Counted from the first letter of the stretch, positions 36,488-49,725 are shown. The stretch is DNA of 64,000 nt from Baylisascaris procyonis (GCA_037389465.1 JAZARR010000146.1:4744001-4808000), one strand, 5' to 3'. The notes: generated by a model from the sequence alone, not told the origin. Program-made: numbers and translations.

Positions 36488-39400
36488 CATATATGTAAAA
36501 TCTTATACGCCTCTATAGCAAAACTCCCTGTGAAAAACTGTGCTCTATTTGAATGATGTGAAGCTAAATTTTTCGTAAGAATATGAAGACGCAGCAATTA
36601 AGAACGAAATTCTAAAAAACAGCAAATTGGCGAGAAAGACGTAACAGTTCATACCAATGAAATTGAAAAATCTCAGGCCGTAGCAAGCTTTGGTCTTAAA
36701 AGAAAACTTAAAGAACGAAGAAAAGTTAGTGCGCGCAAATACACAAGAATATCTTATAAACAAGTAAAGAGGAGAGCTGAGCGATAGGAATTCGTCAAAA
36801 AGTCAAAACATCGACGCTTTTGCTAGATTATCGTCGTTTTTTTTTACTAACAGTTAGATTGGCGGAGTTCGGTGCTATCACGAAGTTAAATATGTTAGCA
36901 TAAAACAAACTGTCAAGCTTGTTATCTATAACACAAGAAAGCAGCAGTTGTGTTTCTTAAGACATATATCATTGAAAGACCGCTGTTCTGATCTTTCGAT
37001 CAACTATCTTTGTTTCTCTCTCCATGAGAAAAAATTTTGCATGCTATGCGCACATCATACGTGCATAAACGCATAATAAATTTTTCTATTATGATGAGCG
37101 TTTGCTACGGCCTCGATTCGTCGAAAAACCCTACTTTACTATTTCACGTTTATGAGGTAATTGTGCAAACATTAAAGATCTAGGGATTTCACTATTCACC
37201 AGAGTCGAAATATTTGAGAAATGATGTAGCAATCTGATTTGTCGTATCCTCGCTGATGCGACAATAACGACAGCAAAGTGAGTGAACGATGAAAAAAAGA
37301 TGATTTTACTATTTCCGATAATTCAGGAAGTGTTCCTAAATTTCTATAACTCCTGCTATGCTCTAAAAATGATAGCAAATTAGCTTGGTCACAACTTCTG
37401 TGTGTTTTCCCTTCACTGATTCCACATGACTATTTCCCCTGAATTTCTAAAAAAAAAAAAAAAAAAATTGATGATTTATTGGTCTTTATGGCGTATAAGC
37501 TCATAACGTTTTATGAATGTCCACAAAAAATTCATCCCTTTTAAATGACATTGCTTCCTCTGATTCCCTCCTTTACAATATACACAGAGACTGAATTCGA
37601 TTACAGTGTAACGTTTTTATATCCGGAACCATAGCGAATGGAATGTCCCTTTGAAACAATTTCATCACATCAAATATATGTTAATAAAGATTTCCAAACG
37701 TTTCACTTCATATTGTCTCCTTCACAATACTAATTGCGATAGGAAAATCGACCAATATGAAAAGCGAAAACGTTGAAAAAAAGCGAATAGATGGCTTGCC
37801 ATACAAGCACAACCTCTATGAAAATGATCCAGTTGCAAAACTTTCCCAGAAAGCATTCCAATTTTTCAAAAATTTTCATACGCTCTTTCATCGCCATGCT
37901 TTATGCTAATTTATATAAGCACATATTAACGATAAATCAAGAAATAACACATGATTAAGAAAGCAAAATTTTGAAAGCAGTAGTTTTAGAGCGCAGCTCT
38001 TCAGAATAATTCGTTATAGATGAAAACCACATTGTTATTGCCCACCGACATCTCTCAAAACCTGACAGAGAATTTCATCTAAAAAAGCACATCGAATTGT
38101 TGATGAGTATTGGCAAGGGATATTAAAAATAACGCTGCTAATTTGATTCATATGTCATCGCTGTCACTGTAAACTTCGAAAATTTTACTTCTCAATTCTC
38201 GTTTCAAGTTAAGACCCGTTAATTGCCAAGCTGCCATGGGTTAATTTTACAAAGGAAAATTGATGATGAAACTTTAGAATCACCTAGAATGATTTCATTT
38301 CAGTGACTCAAATTATTCTAACGATAAAATTTGCCTCAAATCTAACATTTTCGGATGATTTTTCATCATTTTTCACGAAAATTCCAACATTTTTTCCTGT
38401 ACCCGTTTAACGTCAGTTTGCTCCCCTCACTTCGTCAAAAATCTCGTACTTCCACCACTCCACCCCTCCTCCTCCTCCATACCCTTCCTCCTAACTGATG
38501 AGGAAAGATGGAAGGAGGGCAAAAAAGATGAGCTATCCATATGTGACCTAGATTCAGCGCATTCAGCAACGGATGTTGTCTGAGCTCACAGCGTCGCCGG
38601 AACCCGAAACTTTGAACATTGAAAGTACTCTATGGCATGCAAGTCACTATGGCAAAGTTAAAACAATGGTATGCTCGCAAGAAAATGGCGAATATGGCAT
38701 ATGCACAACAACCGTCACAATACGGATTTCTAAATACCTGTCCACTGAAGATTTTTATAGTTTTCATTTAAAAATACCTTGTCGAAAGCGACATCAGGTC
38801 CACACTAATTTGTTTCCATCGTCATTTATAAGAGAAACATCTCGATGGTAAGTTTCAATTGAAAAACTGCCTCCTTCCCCTTAAATTACAAATGAATAGG
38901 GTTCCTCCTCCCCCCCCCCGCAATCCTCTACTCACAAATAAATAATGAGCATAAATTATTCACTACTCCATTACAAGAGGCCTTAATATCTTTCATTGTG
39001 AACGATAGCGCGTTTGAAAGAAACGCATTTCATGCAGAGGTTGAGCAGCCGTTCCCATGAGAAAGTATAATGCTTCGTTGTTGCTATCCACTGCGCTCAT
39101 TCTTGCGTCATTATATATGAATGAAGAGATTGCTTGTGCTCGCCGGATAATACCTGCAAAGAGCATAGCTGCTTTTTATAACTCTCAAGCTTTTGTTCAA
39201 AAGGTTGCTTTTTAAACTCTAAAGCGTAAAGCAGTCTAACATACGGCCATCAGCCTCATAAATTTTTTACGAAGCGCTCGATGGAACGAAAATTTCAATT
39301 AAGAAAAATTCGAAAGAAGCATTCACTCAAGCAGTATCTGCAAGCGTCTATTTTGAGATGGAAGTGCATATGTTCAAAAACTTCTAAAATGCAATCAATA

Positions 39401-41468
39401 ACCCACTTTGCTCAGCATATAACTATTGTTGTGAGGAGAAAACAAGTGAAATATGTCAGCTCAGTTGGCAAGATAGATGCTTCTGTATTACAATTCATCA
39501 GACCGACCACTTCCGTTAACTAGGTAATAAATAATGAAATGTGCGTCATAGCAAATTCATATTTCGATCTCACCACTCGAAAAACCTTCAATAAAAGATT
39601 CGATTTTCTGCAACGCGACCAGTGTTTAATGAAAACCTATCTGGCTGTAGAACGCGAATACATCATATTAGGCATCTTTAAGCGATCCGTGCATAACTCA
39701 TTTCGGTATTAGCATATCAAATGGAATGTTGGTGTGGATCAACTCATTGTTAGTACGTAGTTCTCCTCAAATTTCGTTGCTCTAGTTTCAGCTTTTCTCA
39801 GAGTGAAATTCCTGGCTACAGCGACGGAGATGCGTGCACATACATAAGCACAGATGCGACATAGCCATAATGCATTTTATAAACGGCGATTTACCACGAT
39901 AAATGAAAATGCACGCTGACTTGAGTGGCAAAAGACTGCACTTTGCAAAATTAATTTTGCTGAAATGAAGTCTGCAATTTCACTCAAAAATCGCAATCGT
40001 TTTTAAATGCTGGTATAAAGTTTTCTCTACAAAAGCACATCTCACCTTAGTTATGCTCGTGGATATGAGCGAGTTTGGTTTGTATATCGGGAAGTTTCAA
40101 CTCAAAAGCTACTGAAGTTAGAGCTGCGAAATTTGATGGACATAATGTTTACTTTCTGATGATTTCCCAGAACAGCACTTCACGTCAATCCGTTAACATC
40201 AAGATGAGAGGCGTTCAAATCAGTCGAAAAATTCGTATGCGCTTCACAACGGTCACGTCACGAAAAAAAATGGGTCTTCCGTGAAAAAACTTGTGTGGGC
40301 GCTAGAGTCAGTCAAAATATTAGGACATTACCTTCCATTACACTCCTTGCTAGTAGCCCATCGCATTGGTTGATTCGGCAAGTGGGATGAAAAAACACAT
40401 GCCGTGCTAGCCTTCTTTGCTACACTTTTCCACCTATTCTGCAGCTCTCCTCAACATGTAAACAGTACCAAATTCGCAGTTGCGCTTATCGCCAATTGTT
40501 TATTTTTTGTGATCTATCCTCCCATTACGGCATATTTTATCATAAAAACGAACAATGAAACTAATAAGCCAACGGAAATGATCAGCGTGGTAGAAACATA
40601 CAGTGATCACCGCATTTTCGGATAGGCAGCTTTGAACGGAAATCCGCATTCTATAATTTAGATTCAGGTTGGACATACAATGGGCGCAAATTCTTGCGAA
40701 ACCAAAAATTATATGCAATGTGGCTGTGGAACTGCTAAGACTTGTGTTCCGCAGCGATAACATAGATGCTTCGAACTCACAATTCCAGCATAAACATTAG
40801 ACAGCTAAATCACGTTTATAATATAGACCTCAGCAAAGAGTTTGGATACGAAGTGTCATTTGTTCGTGTATATTTTGAATTTGTTGCAAATGCGATGCCT
40901 GGAACATCAAGCAAGGAAAAAAAACGGAAAACCCTCCAGAAGATATCAATGTGTCTGTATGATCCCTTTTCTTCATCCTTATTCCCATTTCTTCACATCT
41001 CTATGCCTATTTTGTCCGCCTTATTACATTTAATATGCCACTGCCCCTGCACTATAATGCACGTTGCTTTGTTTCGAGACATACTCCTAATGTTGCTTTC
41101 GACATTTTGATCGATTACCAAACAGCAAGAAGTTTTCATAGACGCTGTATGCAACATATTTGTAGCCACAGTGGACAACAGTTCTTGTGAGCCTCACACC
41201 GTTTATCCTTTTTCTTGCCAGTAGCGTAAAAGACCCTACGAGCACATCGTTGAACAAATCAAAAAAGTTGGCAAAAAAGTACAAACCTATAGCCGCGGAC
41301 GTGTGCGACACCAGAAGAATAGGAAAAGAAGAGGTAGAAAGGAGATCGCGCAGCGTTGATATGCAGCTGAGATATACCGGAGTATAGCGGATCGGTTGGG
41401 CAAGACTAGGTAATTGGGCTAGAAGAGAGCTAAGGCTCCATATTTGCCACTTGTTTGTTGTGTTCGTA
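36487..41468. other. Gene-poor DNA downstream of the ETS gene
   Basis: No recognised coding exon. A-run at about 37,450-37,467 and C-run at about 38,910-38,921. ORFs of 60-114 codons show no motif. Confidence 0.45.
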
Positions 41469-41604
41469 TCACGCACAATGTTCCATCTTGACTGTCAATG
41501 GCGTATCCCAACCGTGCGCGCTTGGCCCAAACTTATAGACCAACTTTTTGGGGTAGAGACCAGTTTTCGGCACCGGAACGAGTATCTGCTTCTCATAATA
41601 AGTC
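41469..41604 (-). CDS. ETS gene terminal exon: end of recognition helix and wing
   Basis: One base plus 45 codons including TGA at 41,469-41,471, after the TTTTCAG acceptor. It completes Arg and continues [35 protein letters not shown] and MEHCA. It confirms that the ETS domain is full length. Confidence 0.92.
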
Positions 41605-44600
41605 CTGAAAATATGCAGTTAATACTATTCAATAGCGCATTCTAATAAAGTGCTTCCGTTAAAATATATTACATGAAGCATTAATGAAGCGTTAAATAAG
41701 ATCGAACTGGATACCGCCGAATATCGAATCGGAACCGTCATAAGCATAACAAGCATTGATACTTATCACAAGAAAACCAAAAAACATTTTTCTAGGGATT
41801 TTCTTCAACAGTCCAAGGTTAAAATATTGCTTTTCAGAGAACTAATAGGTATACCCATTACAATGCTCATAGATAAACTACTTGATGAACATCTTATTCA
41901 ATCCATACTTGATGAACATCTTATTCAATCCACCAATAAGAACATCTGCTCTTTAAATTTCTTCAAATGCAATGGTCAAGTTCTGCTGCATATTTGACTT
42001 TCACATGAACAAAATTTCGATGGAAGATTTTTTAAGATCGAAATTAAATAGCGCTAAGCAACAATGGAGAAAAAGAAGTGAACTGCTGAGGCAACAATTC
42101 GCAAAAATAATTCAGCCATCGCTTAACGGCTAATGAAAAGCAAACCGATGTTTCATTAACTTGCACACTCACCTCATCGCTCGACTTAACTTTTCATACG
42201 TCATCTTTTGATTGTTTTTCTTTTCTCCCCATAACCTGGCAAGCTTCTCCGATTCAACAATTCTAAAGACACCTTCAATCGGGTCTTCCCACCTGCAAGA
42301 GGAGTTTTATATTAAGCAAAGTCACCATACGCAAAAGTTTTAAGATGGCAGGGTGGGGCACGAAAAACATATGTTTATTAGACGCATGTAGAACTTTTTA
42401 AACAGGAAATGGCTCTACAAAAGTGTCTTCTTGCGGTTCAGCACTGACACTCAATCAGACTATGCACCTCTCGTCTGCTACCACGGTTGCAATTCGCATG
42501 GAATGATCCGTGTTCAGCCTCAATTTTGTGCAAGCAAACATTAAAACAGTGGCAAATTAGTAGGCAATAAATAAGAATAACAACCGGAAATCATTAGAGG
42601 ATTTAAAACAGCTATCTCTCTTTTCGAACAACTGCGCTTTCCTTTTGAAGATTCTCACAGCATAAATCGTTTACCTAATGCAGTAATCTAGAAATAAGAC
42701 GCCATATCTTATATGTATTGACGCTCTGTACAGCTACGACTGTAGCTGACCCCTCAATAAGCATTCATACTGAAAAGTAGTAAAGTGATGCAAAGCTTCC
42801 ACCGCGAACAACTCCAAATAGAGCAGAGAATTTAAACAGCACGCATCCATAAAACAGTACGTGTAAAAATATAGGAAGTAACACTAGAACCTGACAACAC
42901 TCGGGCATGTTGATGGGTCCTTTAACGCATCTCGTATGAATTCCCATAATTTGTTACCCTTCGTATGTTGAGAACGCTTTCGAGGCTTACCGTCCTTATT
43001 CTTCCTTATTTTCATGTTCACTCCGTGCAAGACAGCGTCTTCGGAACAAGCTAAAAATGATTAAATAATAAACCAGTAACAGCTCACATAGTTTGGATCA
43101 TCCTTTATTTCAATACTGTCCTAGATTTAACGAACTGACAGAATACATACACATCAAAAAATAGAAAGGGTAAAGGAATAGAGAGGAACTCGGAAAGGAA
43201 ACGCTAAAACCCTCAAAACTGGCATGCTTGTGGCTTGCGTCAGTAACGTGATGAGCCGTCTTCACGATCACAGAGACCACCTACGGCACTCTAAGGAAAG
43301 TCCTTTCAATTCGTGTAGCAAATATATGACGCCGTGAGCTAAGTTGTAAGTGGCTATTTTGCGTCCTCTTCAGATTATACCTTAGGACGCTGAACTGCGC
43401 ATATTTCATCGATTTCGGAGAGTTGATAGACCACCCATAACGTCCAGTTAACATTGCACTGAGTTTGAAAAGAATAAATAACGCTCTCAATACTAAAGAC
43501 CACTGCATTATGACTAATTTTCATTCACTAATTAGAATGTGTGAATGCCGGCTAGAACCTTCACAACATTTGTTCTTCTTATTATTATAACACAAAATAT
43601 TTCTACTCCAGTAAAAAATCAATTCCCACATAGAAATTTCATTACTGGTAAACACCACTGAAGTAATTTGGAGAGAAACCAAATCAAACAGTGAAGTTAA
43701 ACAGCTATACGTATACGTTTGAATCACCGATTATTCATCTACGACCCCAACATCAAACTTTTTCTTCCATGCCAATACCAGCAACCTGGTCGCGAACCCC
43801 ATAATGGCAATGCCTACAACTATTCGACTATTAGCATAACCTAGAAAGAATGAAACATATAGATAACGTTCAATATCTATCAACTGGCAAAAAATCTGCT
43901 CAGAAAGTTAGCAGCTAAACGAGGCATTACGCCTACGCCTACACAAAACAGAATGAATGTTAGAAACAAGTTGCCAAATGATAATTACATAGAGACCAAA
44001 TAAAGAGAGAGTATCGCATTGTATGATAATGTAATGTTAACAAATTAAAGAAATGACTATCAACGAACAGCTTGACCTTAATAATAAGCCAGCACGTAAC
44101 GATATCGCATCGAACAAAGCAAAGTAGTACAAAGAAAAAAAACATCTAAGAAAACTAAAGTCTAATTACGCTGACAACGAGGCCAAAAAATTGAGAAACA
44201 AATGAGAGAATTGAGTATGTGGACAATGTAAGGAGTTTTGGAAGAAAACCCAAGATTTTTCGTTCGATGACGATTACTGCATCTAGTAAAAATAATTTAC
44301 GAATACAATTCATCTTCAAGGCTATCTACCAAAAAACTTTTGCATTTGAGGACCAAATGAGGCTAACCTGGGGAATCGAAATCGGAACTGCTCGATGCGC
44401 TAATCTGAAGTTTAGTCGTCGGTGGATTTGGCAACGGAGATGCCACTGACTGCTGCTGTGTGCCACCCGTTGTTTGTTGTTGTTGGAGCAGAACGGATGG
44501 CGAAAGCGATGCGGATGCACCACTCGAAAAATTGTATACATTCGATACCGACAATCTTCAATTTACGGATGTAATTCGAGCATAAACACTGTCATTTTCG

Positions 44601-47600
44601 AAGATTTCAATAATTTTTTTGAACGACTTCAGAAAGAAGACCCAATCGGGATAAATTTTCGAATAAAATAACTGAAATAAAATTATCGTAGACGACGGCA
44701 CCAAGCAGTTAGTTTACAGATGCAAAAGAAGGAATAGAATCTTACCTCGCCGGATCGAAAACACGGCTGGTACTAGGCTGCGGCTCGTCCTCTGAATCTT
44801 TGTATGCACGCATCCAATCGTCAATGAAACTCTCTTCTGTAATATTATTACTTGTTCAGTTTCAGCACTAAAAGAAGAATGCAGCTGCGCTTAAAGATTA
44901 GCACTTGTAATTGCTTCAGAAGGCTGCGCTCCATCTTTCCATACCCCTCCCCTCCCTCCTTGCTGGGTGATAATCGAATGAAACGGACCTGTAGCAGAAA
45001 ACAGACAGTCCAAGGACGTAAACATTCGACCAAAAAAAGAGGAGAAACCTGTTTGGCCCCGTCATGTCTCATTATTTAACTGCACCTGACAAGAAAACTG
45101 GATGCGGTCAAAAAATCGAGGTGATGTATTAACATCTGCCATCAACTGCGTTATCAGTGGGGAGAAAACATAAGCAACTGTAAAAGCGATTGATCCGCGG
45201 TGTGCGTTAAGCAATGTACGTTCGCTTTTTATGTTTTTACCAGCCGATCGCTTGCTGCAAAGGCGAACATTTAACTGCTGCTGCAGCTCTACGTAAGGAC
45301 GATATCAATTTTTGGCAAAAAGGTGCATTTTTGAGCGATAAGCGTCAATAATGCGATATCAATAACACAGCCTGCCCATCGTCTTTGAACTAGAATCTCA
45401 CTGAACAGAAGTTAATGGTGAAGAATGGGTACTTCTGGAACTATATGTACGAGATCTCAGCTGAAAATTTATACTTATTCATCAACATTACCTTGTTTGA
45501 ATGCAATGGAAGAGGATATGAGTCAATCATAGCAAACAGAATGATGCAAAAAAGCAAGCGTCTTGAATTGTAGATCCGACAGCTTGCTCCGCTTCTTCTG
45601 AACTACTGCCATGTTCATTTGCTTCTTACTGACACTGCTCATCACCCCTCACTCCTTTCCTCCTTTAACTCCTCTCATGTGTTATGTTCTATTATTAACT
45701 CCTCCTCAAGTTATTTGGCGGCTCGTCAAATTTCTCAGATGTTTCTTCCCATCCAGAATTCGCCACCATTCACTTGCTTCTTGAGAATCTTCCTTACGAT
45801 CCCTAATAAAATCGATCGTACGGGTTAGCCCTCACAATAATCTTTGCATTTGTCATTCCACTGAGGTTCGAGCTATCTTTAGCAAATAAGCGCTTCTTCC
45901 GATTACAGTAACTAAACCATTGAATGGATTCGCCAACCTGTAACCAGCTTTCGAAATTCGGAGAATAAAAGTGAGCCATAGTTGGGGTCACGATCCTTGA
46001 AGTTTTGCTCTGTCATCAGCAATAATAGTGGACCAGTGCAACTCGCAAATTTCTGCATTTCGAGATCTTCAAACGGGATGCGGTTCCGCTTCGCCACATC
46101 CAACATCCACGCGATGACATCCTCCATTGACCAATCCTGAAATTCGGTGCTCATTTAGACCATAAGTGGATTACACTCCTGGAGAATAAATGTACACCTA
46201 TAAAAGCTGGGTGTAGCGGACGCATACAGCCTCCAGCCAGAATGCATCTTTTAGCTCTCTCTCTGCTAACTGACCATTTCCCATCATTTCCGAGTTTCTT
46301 AATGCTCCCACGCTAACGGTAGATGGAAAGGGCAATCACTCCACTCTTGCTGATACTGCTGCATTTCTTCACCTGGCGATGCAAGTCGGTTCAGCGCTTC
46401 AGGTGTCTCCTTTAGCCAATATTTTCCCACGCGATCCTGTTTAACTCTCAACATTGGAGCGAATTTTTTGTAATATTGATAAGAGTAGCCCACGCTAAGG
46501 ATGACCTCCCGAAAAACTGGAGAAAAGCTGGAAAAAAACTGCCCAACCTGCATTTCTTTTTTGAGATATCTAAGAAGCTAAGGAATACAACTGAAGATAT
46601 TATACTCCTTGACACGAGGGATAAAAAATAATAAACCCGTGTCAACTATTGTGGTTTAATAGGCTTAAAATGGCGCATATGGCAATCAAGAGGTGATAAC
46701 TACAATGAACAGGCTATTACACATTTTACAGCTAGCTTTTATGGTTATACACAAAAAACCTTATATTAAGATCACATAAGGCTGGCTGAGATGAAGAAAA
46801 CAATAAAGCACGCATGGTTGCTGCGTTCCACTCCCGGGTTCCATCGCATAATAAGGCAAAATGCCACAGAAACGATCATTATGTTAGTGCGATGGAATGC
46901 CAACAAATTCATTATTCGGCAGCAAATCTGTAGGACATCCAAAAACAATAACCACAGTCCCTGTAATCGATGAACAAATACAAGTAACCAGTAAATAACA
47001 AGGTCATGTGATGGCATTGACATAATAACTACAAGCTTAGCAATTGCAAGGATAACGTTTCGCCTCTCCTCAACCCTCCCCTCCCCTCCGCAAACTAGTC
47101 GCATACAGGAACAATATGGAAACTTCCCTCAACGTGATATAGACAGCAAGATTAAAGACATCCACAAGACATTTCAGGGTTCAATAAGCGAGCAAACCTA
47201 TACAACTGGACGATGCAAAAAAACTATCCGACTAACCTGAGGTTCCTTTGCTCTGAAACGTGCCAAGTCGACACGCTCGTTGTTGGGGATTGGTTTGAAC
47301 TGAGCGGGACTCATATGTGAGCGTAGAATGTGCGGTCCAAAACGATCCAGCAGCACTGGTAAACACATCAACTGCGGATACAATGCTGCTGCGGCAGCCG
47401 CCGGACTCATGTGCTGACTGTGGACAGCGGCAACCTGCATTTGAAATACTTTACGATCTGGTTACATATTCAACAAACTTGTTCTTTATATTTTTTGATC
47501 GCTTCAAACAAAACAATAAATTACCAAGAAAAATGCAGAGAGGCTTTAAACAAGATGCCCTTCAATTTTCAGTTTCGATTAGTATATTCAACAGACCCTT

Positions 47601-49725
47601 GCAAAACAGTAGAGGGAAACTATTTCAGAGAGTTACGGAATCTGGGTTCTTTGAAAGGGGATAAATATATCAAGTGAGCAGAAACGACAGTAAACGGTTT
47701 TATCTGACCGCTCACCATGGATCATTAACAAATGAATAAAAGAATAAAAATTGTGGCAATAGTTGTTTGAAAAGAACGCGATACACATAAAAAATGATAA
47801 TCATCAATCATGGTACGTAAATGGAATTAGAACTCGGTTAATATTCATAATTCCATTGTTACGATCACTGATGACTCTTAGCCGAGTTCTGCATTTTTCA
47901 ACAACATATGCATAACGTTATCATTGTATTGTGCTTATATCGCAAAAAATCCACTCTATCGTATCGCCTAACGCTATACAATTGAAGTATCTTATGCAAT
48001 GTGATGCTGAGTTTCAATCGATGCTCTGACACAGGAATTACTCTCATCGTGCCTACAAAATGCGACATTCAAAGCGATGTGCATTAATAAGTCTCAACTC
48101 ATAATGATATCACGAGAACTAATTTGCCCCTCAACGTACTAACGCCTACAGCGTGTTTACGATAATAGAAAGGTGTGCTTCATAAATAATAATACGACGT
48201 CCTATATGCGAGATACCGATTAAACCGTATAAACGATTCGATTAAGCCGCACCAACCTCCCTTGCCCAATTTCAACAAAAAAGGATTTAGCATCCAGAAA
48301 GTGGGTGCATAAAAATACGACTGTTCTATAAAAGCCGTTTGGCCCCTACAACAGCCTCATTGGCCCATCAATTACAAGAAGCTAGCGAAAGACAGAAATC
48401 TATACTCTACAACTGGCAATCAGTTTAAAGTGACGGTCAGCCAGCTCATTTGGAAGCGTTTGACCACACACAGACCTGTACGTATGTCATACATAAGCAT
48501 CACTGGAACCCAATCATAGCAGTGGTTTGAAAGTCGAGTTGCAACACTTCACAGACTCCGACGCAAGTGTTTAGCATTACCCACAAAGCAGACGCGTATT
48601 CTTGCTGGCGCTAAAGCGTACACCTACAATACTATAGCATCCTCAAAGAAAGAGTAATGTTAAATGCTGAGAGCATTCGCCCATGCCGACTAGAAAATTG
48701 GCAGAGAATATAGGAGATACCTGTTGAGTGGACTGTTGCGATCTTGCTGATTCGATGTTGACAGACTGTACGAGAGGCTGGGGTCGTGCCGGCTGTACAA
48801 CCTGCTCGAGTATTGCTCTGCCCGAATGCAGATTCGTTTGCTGTGGCGATGGCTGCGACAGCTGCGCATGCGTCGAAGAGTGTAACGAGGACGTCGAAGT
48901 GGTGGAGGAGTCTGTTTGCGAAGCCGATGAGCATGCAACGGCGTTCACGACCGAAAAAGCACTCGGGTGCACAAACGGCTGTGTTGCCGAGGAGGTACTG
49001 TTGAATGGAGTACTCAGAAAGGGATGCTGGCTACTTGGCTGTGCACAGGTCGAATGTGCGGTGCCGTGCTGCTGCGCGAGAGCGTTGCTTAACGCGCTTG
49101 CCGTTATTGTGTTGTTGCTCGTGCCAGCTGGTGCTGTACCACTCAACTGTACACACATACTCGTCGCATCATTTGTTTGCCCCCGCTGTGCCGCAACCAC
49201 TTGCTGCTGTAGTTGCTGCGCGGCCGCCGCCACGGCGGCCGCAGTCGGCGATGTGACATCTTGAGCATTCACCCGTCGGTTCGTGGCCGCAAGCAACTGG
49301 TTAGCCGTTAGCGCAGTATTTTCCGCTGCGGCTGCGGCCGCCGCTGCCCTATAGACTACTAAAGGCGAGGCGTCACCACGAGGATGCTGCTGCTGCTGCT
49401 GCTCCTGCTGCTGCTGCTGCTGCCGCTGCTGCTGCTGCTGCTGCTGTTGCTGCTGAGGTGACGCCGACCTCGGAGGCGCAAGCAACTGTGAGTGTGACGC
49501 GAACGCTGCTGCTAGTATGTAGTCTGGCAATACTGGAAGGCCCACGGCGGCCGTTGTTGAGCACGGTGACGTCGTCGCGCCGAGAGCCGTGCCGCAGTCC
49601 AACAGTGACTGCGAAAACTGTTTTGATGGATGCGGCGCAATCTCAGCCACTCGCGGACACACCTGAAACTTCGTCAGATTACTTGCTATCCATCCGTTAC
49701 CAATGGAATAATCGCCCAAGCGCAT
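41469..49725 (-). CDS. ETS transcription factor, ESE (ELF3/EHF/ELF5)-like, polyQ
   Basis: A sequence-specific DNA-binding nuclear protein. Exons in order: 48,721-49,725 (polyQ/polyA), 47,237-47,434, 46,318-46,547, 45,938-46,136 (Pointed/SAM_PNT), 44,746-44,836 (acidic), 44,368-44,555 (Ser/Gln linker), 42,891-43,050, 42,173-42,292 and 41,469-41,604 (ETS). Every junction from the Pointed exon onward fits in phase. The ETS domain starts [14 protein letters not shown], continues through [40 protein letters not shown] and TYYEKQIL, and ends [14 protein letters not shown]. The basic stretch [11 protein letters not shown] before it resembles the AT-hook region of ELF3. Pointed plus basic linker plus ETS with a ...YKFG...GW end favours the ESE group; SPDEF-like is the alternative. 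The N-terminal exons are less certain than the two domains. Confidence 0.9.
41880..41932. repeat. 27-bp tandem duplication
   Basis: ACTTGATGAACATCTTATTC plus ATCCA follows itself directly, two copies, in the last intron of the ETS gene. Confidence 0.9.
42173..42292 (-). CDS. ETS gene exon: core of the ETS domain
   Basis: One base, 39 codons and two bases, between CTTGCAG and GTGAGT. It encodes [30 protein letters not shown] and TYEKLSRAM: the beta strands, helix 2 and most of the recognition helix 3. Confidence 0.93.
42891..43050 (-). CDS. ETS gene exon: basic stretch and first ETS helix
   Basis: Two bases, 52 codons and two bases, between TTTTTAG and GTTCTA. It contains [20 protein letters not shown] (AT-hook-like, nuclear-localisation-like) and [12 protein letters not shown], the first ETS helix. 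A GTAAGC inside it is not used, because the frame continues into the domain. Confidence 0.9.
44368..44555 (-). CDS. ETS gene Ser/Gln linker exon
   Basis: One base, 62 codons and one base. It starts after AATTGAAG and ends CCCCAG before GTTAGC. Low-complexity linker with [18 protein letters not shown] and [11 protein letters not shown]; in phase on both sides. Confidence 0.8.
44746..44836 (-). CDS. ETS gene acidic linker exon
   Basis: Two bases, 29 codons and two bases, between ATTACAG and GTAAGA. It encodes [20 protein letters not shown], then [10 protein letters not shown]. It joins both neighbours in phase (GAA, AGA). Confidence 0.85.
45938..46136 (-). CDS. ETS gene Pointed (SAM_PNT) domain exon
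   Basis: After the acceptor [28 protein letters not shown], then [40 protein letters not shown] and FRKLVT. This matches the Pointed fold pattern Trp-x-x-x-x-Val-x-x-Trp, ...Phe...Gly-x-x-Leu-x-x-Met-x-x-x-x-Phe..., Gly-x-x-Leu. The exon has 66 codons and one base, with donor GTTGGC. An in-frame ATG (46,152-46,154) just upstream could start a shorter isoform, MSTEFQDWS. Confidence 0.85.
46318..46547 (-). CDS. ETS gene exon 3, uncertain 3' border
   Basis: Starts in phase 0 after ATTTCTTTTTTG-like sequence and ATGCAG. The frame reads into a protein-like segment, [20 protein letters not shown], then [15 protein letters not shown], and meets a stop at LAWEH. The best donor is GTTAGC at 46,317-46,312, leaving two overhanging bases. 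These do not fit the strong acceptor of the Pointed exon (phase 0), but they do fit a weak acceptor at 46,151-46,150. The start could also lie a few codons later at an internal AG. Confidence 0.55.
47237..47434 (-). CDS. ETS gene exon 2 (candidate numbering)
   Basis: 66 codons, phase 0 on both sides, between an AAATGCAG acceptor and a CTCAG/GTTAGT donor. It encodes [20 protein letters not shown], then [20 protein letters not shown], and ends RFRAKEPQ. No domain recognised. Confidence 0.75.
48721..49725 (-). CDS. ETS gene N-terminal exon, polyQ and polyA
   Basis: 335 codons in phase 0, ending CAACAG before GTATCT. It begins [12 protein letters not shown] if the ATG at 49,725 is used. A TTTCAG acceptor inside it would start the exon at 49,662 instead. 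It contains glutamine tracts (about residues 90-115, broken by single Arg and Glu), alanine tracts ([12 protein letters not shown]) and Ser/Thr-rich low-complexity sequence typical of activation domains. The CAG/CTG-rich segment is about 49,380-49,460. Because of its composition the opposite strand is also open. Confidence 0.75.

Noticed and set aside
41087..41476. 129-codon minus ORF
   Set aside because: Overlaps the end of the ETS terminal exon in a different frame and has no motif; probably chance.
48728..49264. 178-codon Cys-rich ORF on the plus strand
   Set aside because: It is the reverse strand of CAG/GCN-rich polyQ and polyA codons; the Cys and Ala runs are reflections of CTG/TGC repeats.
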